Assembly (NCBI GenBank): GCA_013619005.1 | Contig: JABXKY010000209.1 | Span: 1 to 5,124, forward strand | Source of the DNA: Candidatus Bathyarchaeota archaeon | Lineage (GTDB): Archaea; Thermoproteota; Bathyarchaeia; TCS64 | DNA length: 5,124 nt | Reading direction: 5' to 3' | Shown here: piece after piece, positions 1-5,124 of the stretch | Layout: each line of letters starts with the position of its first letter | Position numbering within the stretch: position 1 is the stretch's first letter | The notes under the pieces: generated by a model | Told to the model about the DNA's origin: nothing | The model's database searches: none | What the model saw: the letters and a program-made list of their open reading frames with translations, nothing else | Translations under genes and position numbers: made by a program

Positions 1-1451
1 TCTTGGGAAGGAAGGAGCTGGTGGATGAGGGTAAAAAGCGTAAGATATGCCCGTATTTCCTGGCGAGGAGGATGACGAAAGAGTCCAAGGTAATTGTCGC
101 GCCTTACCCGTATATTTTCAACCCCATGATCAGGATGATGACGGGGTTGGACCTTGAAAAGAAGATACTCATCCTAGACGAGGGCCACAACATCGACCAG
201 GTGGGTCAAGATATTCTCAGTGATACCCTTACCGAGAGAAACCTGAGCGCCGCAATCGAGGAGATGAAGCTTATAGGCAAGTCTCCGCGGTACCTCAACA
301 GGCTCGGGGAGCACCTCCTGAGAACCACCAGCGACAAGCCGAAGCTTGTGCAGCCGAGGAAGCTGGAGGAGGACTTTGAGAAGGCCCTCAAGGTGGGCAT
401 CGACACCTTCATCGAGGGACACGCTCAACTGGTGGAGTCCATCAGGGCCAAGAAGCTGCAGGGCGGAAACCCCCCGATTAGCTACTTGAACGGGGTTCTA
501 GAGTACTTTGAGCTCATCCAGACGAGCCAGAAAAACAAGTACGTGGGGCTGTACACAAAGAACTACTTCGGGGCCCCCGTCATCGAGTACAGGTGCCTGG
601 ACCCGAGCCTCGCCGTTGAGCCCATCGTTCAGCTGGCGGACGGCGTGCTCATCATGAGCGGCACCTTGAGTCCCATCGCTACATTCGCCGAGATCATTGG
701 GCAACAAAATGCCCAGCAGAAGGTTTACGACCCCATCCAGAAATCCGACAAGATCAAGATGACCATAGACACGGGGGTCAGCACCGCCTACAAGGAGCGC
801 ACGGACCAGATGTCCTCCAAGATTGGCAGGGCACTGGAAGCGGACCTCAAGAACGTGAAGAGCGGGGCACTGATCTTCTTCACCCAGCGCGCCTACATGG
901 GCCGCTGCATCGAGAGGTGGACAAAACAGGGCATCATCAAGACCAGAAACGGGCTCACCTACCTTGGCGGAAAGCGCTTTTTCCGCGAGGGAAGGGATGC
1001 ACGCCAGAACAGGGACATCGTCAGGACATACAAGATGGCAGCGGTCTCAGGAGGAGCCGTACTATGCTGCGTATTCAGGGGAAGGAACAGCGAGGGAAGC
1101 AACTTTCCGGGTGACCAAGCCCGAGGCATATTCCTCGTCGGTGTTCCTTACGCTAACTACAGTGACCCCCTGGTGAAGGCCCAGATCCAGTACTTCGACA
1201 GGGAGAAGAGGGGGCTTGGCAACAAATGGTACACCATGGACGCGTTCAGGGCGGCCAACCAGAGCCTAGGCAGGGGGATCAGGGGCAAGGACGACTGGTG
1301 CCACTACTACCTTTTTGACCGCAGGTACTACGAGCAGAGGAACCTCCTCTCGAAGTGGGCCATGGGTGACGGCGTCAAGCGCAGGGCGTCCCGGGAAAGG
1401 AAGCAGGCCAGCTTCAAAAAGTTCAGCGACGACACCATCATTGAATTATAG
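1..1451 (+). CDS. xpd: XPD/Rad3-family Fe-S DNA helicase, 5'-truncated by window edge
   Basis: This is an SF2 helicase of the XPD/Rad3 (DEAD_2) family, whose archaeal members are ATP-dependent 5'-3' DNA helicases linked to DNA repair. The frame is open to the left edge, so the TTG at base 3 is most likely an internal Leu codon. Counting from that codon (482 residues), Cys16 in ICPYFLARR fits the fourth Fe-S ligand; the other three cysteines and the Walker A motif should lie upstream. VAPYPYIFNP follows at 32-41, then motif II DEGHN (59-63, Gly in place of the usual Ala of DEAH), SGTLSP (219-224), GALIFFTQRAYM (288-299, motif IV), RGRNSEGSNFPG (359-370, motif V) and QSLGRGIRGKDDW (420-432, motif VI with both arginines). 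The C-terminus is basic (KRRASRERK). A DinG-like paralogue is possible, but the CPYFLARR segment and motif V/VI spacing favour XPD. It ends with TAG, 29 bp before the next gene. Confidence 0.9.
   Translation, partial: LGRKELVDEGKKRKICPYFLARRMTKESKVIVAPYPYIFNPMIRMMTGLDLEKKILILDEGHNIDQVGQDILSDTLTERNLSAAIEEMKLIGKSPRYLNRLGEHLLRTTSDKPKLVQPRKLEEDFEKALKVGIDTFIEGHAQLVESIRAKKLQGGNPPISYLNGVLEYFELIQTSQKNKYVGLYTKNYFGAPVIEYRCLDPSLAVEPIVQLADGVLIMSGTLSPIATFAEIIGQQNAQQKVYDPIQKSDKIKMTIDTGVSTAYKERTDQMSSKIGRALEADLKNVKSGALIFFTQRAYMGRCIERWTKQGIIKTRNGLTYLGGKRFFREGRDARQNRDIVRTYKMAAVSGGAVLCCVFRGRNSEGSNFPGDQARGIFLVGVPYANYSDPLVKAQIQYFDREKRGLGNKWYTMDAFRAANQSLGRGIRGKDDWCHYYLFDRRYYEQRNLLSKWAMGDGVKRRASRERKQASFKKFSDDTIIEL
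1443..1451 (+). promoter_or_regulatory. possible TATA-like box for the M20 gene
   Basis: The AT-rich string GAATTATAG overlaps the helicase stop codon and is centred about 34 bases before the TTG start of the M20 gene. With the usual archaeal TATA-to-start-site distance of roughly 25 bases, transcription would begin near base 1473 and leave a very short leader. This is the only TATA-like element at a useful distance. It could be chance, because the gap is short enough for co-transcription with the helicase gene. Confidence 0.2.
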
Positions 1452-1463
1452 TCGCGAGACACA

Positions 1464-1477
1464 TTTCTTTCTGATTT
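1464..1477 (+). terminator. possible T-rich archaeal terminator after the helicase gene
   Basis: A pyrimidine/T-rich stretch (TTTCTTTCTGATTT) lies 13 bases after the helicase stop and just before the next start codon. Archaeal termination commonly uses U-rich tracts without a hairpin, and no hairpin is visible here. The tract is interrupted by C and G, so read-through into the M20 gene is equally plausible. Confidence 0.2.
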
Positions 1478-1480
1478 AAA

Positions 1481-2671
1481 TTGACTTTCAATCTAGAAGA
1501 GGCGCTGAAGCTGGTCGATGAGAAGAGGATAATCAAGCTGGCGTCCGACGTGATCACGATCCCAAGCATCTCGGGGAACGAGAAAGCGGTGATGGAGTAC
1601 AGTAAAAAACTGCTCCAGGAAATAGGGGTCCACGTCGAGGTTCATGGGAGCGAGGAGCGGCCCATCATATACGCTTGCCTTAACCCTGGGGCGGAGAAGC
1701 AGATCATCTTCAACGGCCACCTGGACGTCGTGCCCATCGCAAAACCTGATGCCTGGTCCAAGGACCCCTGGAACCCAGTGGTTGAGGACGGGAAGCTCTA
1801 CGGGAGAGGCTCGTCGGACATGAAGGCTTCGTGCGCGGTGATGATTCACCTGCTCGAGATAGTGAAAAAACTTGACCTGCCCATCAGCGTGGGCGTCCAC
1901 CTTGTTCCCGACGAGGAGAGGGGGGGCGCGGAAGGCAGCAAGATTCTGGTAGACAAGATCGTCGCGGGTGAGCTCAGGAGACCTGATTACGTCATCATCG
2001 GAGAGCAGAGCAACCTCCAGGTGAGGGTTGCCGAGAGGGGCATGTTCGGGTTCAAGGTAAAGTTCTATGGCAGGGCGGCTCACACGGCGGCTTCAAGGAC
2101 CACGGGGATAAACGCCATCGCAAAAGCCAGTAAAGGAGTTCTTGCTCTGGAACACCACGTGGACAAGTTCCATGAATGGATCGGTCACCCCATGCAGAGC
2201 GTCAACTTGATCGAGGCGGGCACAGTCAGTAACCAGGTCCCCGCCGAGTGCACCATCACTGTGGACAGGAGGCTCATCATAGGTGAGACCGCCGACGATG
2301 TGGTGGCTGAGGTCACGGCAGACCTTGACAAGGCGGGGGAGGGGGACCCTAACTGGAGCTGGGAGATCGTTGCCGACAAGGACGAGGAGGGGAACTGGAA
2401 GTATACCCCGGCAAACTTCACTTCACCGGACTCGGAGCTGGGCAAGGCATTCATGAAGGCGGTCCCGGCGGCGCTCAAAAAGGAGCCAGAGCTGTACGTT
2501 ACATGGGCTGGAAGCACTGATGGCAGGCTGTACAGACAGGCAGGAATGCAGACCGTAGGGTTCGGTCCAATAGGAAAATACGCCCACGGCCCAGATGAGT
2601 TCGTGTACATCGACAGCCTAGTCAAGATGACGAAGGTGTGGTTGGCTCTAGCCCTGGAGCTATCCGCCTAA
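1481..2671 (+). CDS. M20 family metallopeptidase/deacylase (ArgE/DapE/CPG2-type)
   Basis: This is a cytoplasmic two-metal hydrolase of the M20 family, which includes acetylornithine deacetylase (ArgE), succinyl-diaminopimelate desuccinylase (DapE) and carboxypeptidase G2. All expected metal and catalytic positions are present: NGHLDVVP (His80, Asp82), GRGSSDMK (bridging Asp113), PDEERGG (general base Glu145, ligand Glu146), IIGEQS (Glu175) and YAHGPDE (His369). The lid/dimerisation domain has RAAHTA (His201) and NQVPAECTITVDRR (251-264). At 396 residues it is full length for the family, and no signal peptide is seen. The TTG start at 1481 is the first possible start after an in-frame TGA at 1472, and it leaves a normal N-terminus before IPSISGNE; no Shine-Dalgarno sequence precedes it. 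The family is certain. The substrate is not, because no arginine or lysine biosynthesis gene is adjacent. It may be co-transcribed with the upstream helicase. Confidence 0.93.
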   Translation: MTFNLEEALKLVDEKRIIKLASDVITIPSISGNEKAVMEYSKKLLQEIGVHVEVHGSEERPIIYACLNPGAEKQIIFNGHLDVVPIAKPDAWSKDPWNPVVEDGKLYGRGSSDMKASCAVMIHLLEIVKKLDLPISVGVHLVPDEERGGAEGSKILVDKIVAGELRRPDYVIIGEQSNLQVRVAERGMFGFKVKFYGRAAHTAASRTTGINAIAKASKGVLALEHHVDKFHEWIGHPMQSVNLIEAGTVSNQVPAECTITVDRRLIIGETADDVVAEVTADLDKAGEGDPNWSWEIVADKDEEGNWKYTPANFTSPDSELGKAFMKAVPAALKKEPELYVTWAGSTDGRLYRQAGMQTVGFGPIGKYAHGPDEFVYIDSLVKMTKVWLALALELSA

Positions 2672-4257
2672 TCCACCGAGGCTATTGCCTCAACAAGGTT
2701 TTCTAGTAGAATCCTGTTGTCAGCCGCGTTGATGTATGGCTTCATGAGCCAGGTCGTGTCACCGAACGCTATCACCGTGCAGTTGTTTGTGTTCATCGCT
2801 ACGACGCTGTATGTATCACCCCTCTCCGACACGGAGTTGAAGGCATCACGGGAGGTCTTGACAACGCCTTTTCCCCGTGAAAAGATGGCGCCGGTGGTGT
2901 AGAACACCAGTTCATCTACTCCCTCGGAGAGAATGCTGTCCCTGATATCCTTTAAGATGAGGTTCCTATAGAAGCCGTAGTTCTCCTCAACGTCGTAAAG
3001 GTAACCGTTGGAGTAGTGGATGCCCCAGTGGTCGCTTAGACTGTTCAAAGGAGCCTGCAACACAGAGGGGTCTAGGAAGGTTGCGCTTGCATCTCCAAGG
3101 AATATGAGCACGCCTCCTTCATTTACCCACTCATTAATGGCGATATACTCTTCGTTGCTGTAGAATTCTCTAGGAGAAGCTATCACCAGTGCCTTCGTAT
3201 TGTTTAGAACGTTTTCGATCTGCTGCCAGTCATCGCTGTAGCCCATATACAGGCCTTCACCGACGAGTTCCTCGGCTAGCGCGTCCAGGATCCACGGAGA
3301 TATCACGTTGTCGTGACTGAGGTCCACGATGATGTCGCCGACGTGGCCGTTTGAGGCGGTGAAGTTGATTGTGTCAGGAATCTGGCTCTCCATGTAGATA
3401 TCGCCGGGCATGTAAAGGTAGTAGAGCGCAGGTGGTGGGTTCCTCTCGTTTAGCTCCTCAATCGTCGGGTACCTAAACTCGGTGGAGACTGTCTCGTTGG
3501 TAACGCGGAACAGTAAGGAGTCCACGTCCCATTCATCGAGGCCCGCAATGGACGCCGCGTAACTTATGGCGGTTTGCACGGACCCGATCTCGTCGATGAT
3601 ACCGTTGTTGATTGCCTCGCTTCCCATCCAAATGGACCCCTTCACCACATCGTCCATGGGGATAGTGAGCTTCCCGCTGCGGCCCTCCTCAACAGCGCCC
3701 GCGAAGTTCGTTAGGACATTGGTCAGGTTGAAGGGGAAAAGCTCTGGGCTGAAGCCCGTAATCTTGTGGGGTCCTGTCTCAAGGGTGACCTCGCTGGGCA
3801 CTATCCAGCCAGGGCCTGAGCCTATTATGCCCACGTTTCCCACCATGCTGGAGGGAAGAGCGAAGATGTGATCGGCTGCAACCGCGATGTAGTATCCGCC
3901 GCTCAACGCCATGGAGGTGAACGCGACGACGGGTTTCTCAGATTTCAACTCGATTATATCCAAGTACACCTGCTCCGTGAGATACGCGGACCCTCCGGGG
4001 CTGTCGATCTCAAGGACTATTGCCTTGACATCATCATCGTTGATGGCCTCTTGAACCGCCTGGGATAGAAGATAAGCGTAGTTTGTATCATCGAGAACCC
4101 CGTAGACCTCGATAACCCCGATGGTTCCCTTTGTGGAGGGGATGAAGCCGTTTTCGGTCTCAGGCTCCCAGAAGTATATTGATGCAAGGGCAGCGATCAT
4201 AACGATAACTATGAGTGTGAGTATAACCTGCGATCTGTTGCCCGTAATCTTCTCCAT
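2668..4257 (-). CDS. sppA: membrane-anchored signal peptide peptidase SppA (S49) with extra C-terminal GATase-like domain
   Basis: This is a 529-residue protein. After a short basic N-terminus, one hydrophobic segment (about 11-29, VILTLIVIVMIAALASIYF) should anchor it with the bulk outside the cell. Residues 45-240 form an S49 protease domain: GVIEVYGVL, then EIDSPGGS (83-90, oxyanion region), MALSGGYYIAVAAD with probable nucleophile Ser119, and TGPHK with probable general base Lys165, matching the Ser/Lys dyad of Bacillus-type SppA, followed by EAINNGIIDEIGS. SppA enzymes cut leftover signal peptides and other membrane-associated peptides. A linker (about 245-300, with NPPPALYYLYMPGD) leads to a second domain (300-525): DIIVDLSH, a GATase/DUF4350-like core ALVIASP...EEYIAINEWVNEGGVLIFLGD, and a closing VIAFGDTTWL...NRILLENLVEAI. 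The assignment of this second domain is by pattern only. Start choice is supported by GGAG eight bases upstream and the signal anchor. The stop (TAG) overlaps the convergent M20 stop. Confidence 0.9.
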   Translation of the reverse strand: MEKITGNRSQVILTLIVIVMIAALASIYFWEPETENGFIPSTKGTIGVIEVYGVLDDTNYAYLLSQAVQEAINDDDVKAIVLEIDSPGGSAYLTEQVYLDIIELKSEKPVVAFTSMALSGGYYIAVAADHIFALPSSMVGNVGIIGSGPGWIVPSEVTLETGPHKITGFSPELFPFNLTNVLTNFAGAVEEGRSGKLTIPMDDVVKGSIWMGSEAINNGIIDEIGSVQTAISYAASIAGLDEWDVDSLLFRVTNETVSTEFRYPTIEELNERNPPPALYYLYMPGDIYMESQIPDTINFTASNGHVGDIIVDLSHDNVISPWILDALAEELVGEGLYMGYSDDWQQIENVLNNTKALVIASPREFYSNEEYIAINEWVNEGGVLIFLGDASATFLDPSVLQAPLNSLSDHWGIHYSNGYLYDVEENYGFYRNLILKDIRDSILSEGVDELVFYTTGAIFSRGKGVVKTSRDAFNSVSERGDTYSVVAMNTNNCTVIAFGDTTWLMKPYINAADNRILLENLVEAIASVD

Positions 4258-4265
4258 TTTTTAAA

Positions 4266-4270
4266 CTCCC
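4266..4270 (-). promoter_or_regulatory. Shine-Dalgarno site for sppA
   Basis: On the minus strand GGGAG lies eight bases before the ATG at 4257, separated by TTTAAAAA. The match and spacing support this ATG as the start, and the membrane anchor begins only ten residues into the product. Confidence 0.6.
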
Positions 4271-4292
4271 GTTAAACCATATGAAGCCCAGC

Positions 4293-4303
4293 CAACTTAA
4301 AGA
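4293..4303 (-). promoter_or_regulatory. possible TATA box for sppA
   Basis: On the minus strand the region reads TCTTTAAGTTGG, with a TTTAA core centred about 41 bases before the sppA ATG. The usual archaeal spacing would put the transcript start near base 4272, leaving a leader of about 15 bases that still holds the GGGAG site. The call rests on position and composition only; a weaker alternative is the CATATG at 4278-4283. Confidence 0.35.
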
Positions 4304-4305
4304 CG

Positions 4306-4316
4306 TTACATATACG
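4306..4316 (+). promoter_or_regulatory. possible TATA box for the TPR gene
   Basis: TTACATATACG is centred about 45 bases before the ATG at 4357. With normal archaeal spacing, transcription would start near base 4338, giving a leader of about 19 bases that contains the GAGGT ribosome site. The competing CAAAGTTTAAG at 4321-4331 would start transcription at about the ATG itself and would remove the ribosome site, so it is the weaker choice. The CATATAC core is flanked by ACGTT at 4303-4307 and 4314-4318, a direct repeat spaced 11 bases apart that could be a regulator contact. Confidence 0.35.
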
Positions 4317-4348
4317 TTGACAAAGTTTAAGCGGCTAGACAGATATCA

Positions 4349-4353
4349 GAGGT
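4349..4353 (+). promoter_or_regulatory. Shine-Dalgarno site for the TPR gene
   Basis: GAGGT sits three bases before ATG 4357 (GAGGTAAAATG). Measured from the GAG core, the distance to the start is within the normal range. This supports the ATG at 4357 over later in-frame ATG codons, the next of which is at codon 33. Confidence 0.55.
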
Positions 4354-4356
4354 AAA

Positions 4357-5124
4357 ATGAAAGCGGAACTACCTGGGGAACCAGAGACTTTCAGTCTTTT
4401 CGGAAACCCATTGAACAAGACCCTTCTTAGACCCGAGACCCTCCAGACCCAGATGAAGCTCTACGACGAGGCGCTGGCTGATTATGAAAAGGACCCGGAC
4501 GACGCGGATAACATCATCTGGATGGGCAGGAGAACGGCCTATATAGGCGATTTCAGGAAGTCCATCGCCATCTTCAGCATGGGAATCGAGAAACACCCGA
4601 ATGATCCCAGGATGTACAGGCACAGGGGCCACAGGTTCATAACCCTCAGGTACCTCGACAGGGCGGTTAACGATTTCGAGAAGGCCGCCGAGCTCATCAG
4701 GGGCACGGAGGACGAGATCGAGCCGGACGGGATGCCCAACGATAGGGGAGTACCCGTCAGCAGCCTCCATTTCAACATCTGGTACCACTTGGGGCTTGCC
4801 TACTACTGCCTTGGAGAGATGGATAAGGCGTTGTACGCGTACGAAAAGTGCTGGGAGGCATCCGAGATCGATGACAAGTCCATCGCCACGGGGCACTGGT
4901 ACTACATGACCCTGAGGAGGCTGGGAAGGGATACTAGGGCTGAGAAACTACTGGAGAACTTCGGCTGGGATATGGACATCATTGAGAACCAGCACTACCA
5001 CAACTGCATGATGATGTACAGGGGAGAGATGCCCATCGATGAGCTGATGAGAAAGGCTAGGGACCTGGGAGCTTTAGGTCTTGTAACCATCGGCTACGGG
5101 GTGGCAAACTGGTACAACTACAAC
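4357..5124 (+). CDS. tetratricopeptide-repeat protein, 3' end beyond window
   Basis: The frame starts at ATG 4357 and stays open to the last base, giving 256 codons without a stop. The start follows a GAGGT ribosome site. After an N-terminal segment that may act as a lead-in (FSLFGNPLNKTLLRPETL, 13-30), the protein shows helical TPR-like units: about 51-82 (WMGRRTAYIGDFRKSIAIFSMGIEKHP), 83-115 (RMYRHRGHRFITLRYLDRAVNDFEKA), 139-172 (FNIWYHLGLAYYCLGEMDKALYAYEKCWE) and 177-205 (ATGHWYYMTLRRLGRDTRAEKLLE). A non-helical insert with IEPDGMPNDRGVP (121-133) separates the second and third units. TPRs are scaffolds for protein-protein contacts, so no enzymatic role is suggested. No signal peptide is seen in the N-terminus, so a cytoplasmic location is likely. 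From memory, similar proteins with the same NIWYHLGLAYY and HWxYMTLRRLGR segments occur in diverse bacteria, but I know no function for them. It is transcribed away from sppA. Confidence 0.85.
   Translation, partial: MKAELPGEPETFSLFGNPLNKTLLRPETLQTQMKLYDEALADYEKDPDDADNIIWMGRRTAYIGDFRKSIAIFSMGIEKHPNDPRMYRHRGHRFITLRYLDRAVNDFEKAAELIRGTEDEIEPDGMPNDRGVPVSSLHFNIWYHLGLAYYCLGEMDKALYAYEKCWEASEIDDKSIATGHWYYMTLRRLGRDTRAEKLLENFGWDMDIIENQHYHNCMMMYRGEMPIDELMRKARDLGALGLVTIGYGVANWYNYN

Larger units (their letters stand above)
4258..4356. promoter_or_regulatory. divergent intergenic promoter region between sppA and the TPR gene
   Basis: These 99 bases separate the two divergent starts and are visibly richer in A+T than the flanking genes. 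They contain a ribosome site and TATA-like elements for each direction, so both promoters must be packed within this span. No RNA gene, hairpin of note or small reading frame is evident here. Confidence 0.6.

Noticed and set aside
3..5. TTG at base 3 as the true start of the helicase
   Set aside because: A start here would remove Walker A and three of the four Fe-S cysteines, and the frame is open to the window edge, so the gene almost certainly begins upstream.
1493..2083. A 196-codon minus-strand open frame opposite the M20 gene
   Set aside because: It lies fully antisense to a gene with clear M20 motifs. Its translation shows no recognisable domain and is the kind of shadow frame expected in G+C-rich coding sequence.
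2185..2625. A 146-codon minus-strand open frame opposite the M20 C-terminus
   Set aside because: It is low-complexity Ser/Pro/Thr/Val-rich translation antisense to conserved M20 sequence, with no supporting start signal.
3566..3871. A 101-codon plus-strand open frame opposite the SppA catalytic domain
   Set aside because: The opposite strand encodes conserved S49 sequence. This frame has no family resemblance and no promoter context.
4303..4318. ACGT...ACGT as an operator palindrome
   Set aside because: Only the outer four bases of each arm pair. The inner bases do not match, so it is too weak to call as an operator and is noted only as a direct ACGTT repeat.
4369..4896. A 175-codon minus-strand open frame in the right-hand part
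   Set aside because: It is antisense to the TPR reading frame, which has a ribosome site, TPR patterning and an uninterrupted 256 codons. The minus-strand translation shows no domain.

Overview
The window looks like chromosomal DNA from an archaeon. The evidence is an XPD/Rad3-type iron-sulfur helicase, a single-membrane-anchored S49 protease whose exterior part carries several N-glycosylation sequons, frequent AGG/AGA arginine codons, and short intergenic regions with TATA-like boxes instead of bacterial -35/-10 pairs. The phylum cannot be fixed from the sequence alone. No tRNA, rRNA, CRISPR array, insertion sequence or phage gene was seen, and the genes read as ordinary core or housekeeping genes.

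Layout: (1) 1-1451, plus strand: the 3' part of an XPD-family helicase, open at the left edge and lacking the Walker A region and the first three Fe-S cysteines. (2) 1481-2671, plus strand: a complete M20 (ArgE/DapE-type) metallopeptidase or deacylase that begins with TTG 29 bp after the helicase stop. (3) 2668-4257, minus strand: a 529-residue membrane-anchored signal peptide peptidase (SppA, S49) with a long extra C-terminal domain resembling a GATase-like/DUF4350-like fold. Its stop codon overlaps the M20 stop by four bases. (4) 4258-4356: a 99-bp divergent promoter region. (5) 4357-5124, plus strand: a tetratricopeptide-repeat protein that runs off the right edge with no stop codon.

The genes do not form an obvious pathway. 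The helicase and M20 enzyme may be co-transcribed, the M20 gene and sppA converge, and sppA and the TPR gene diverge from a shared control region. The most notable point is the architecture of the SppA protein, a complete Ser/Lys protease joined to a second predicted extracytoplasmic domain. I see no convincing multi-gene undescribed system here.
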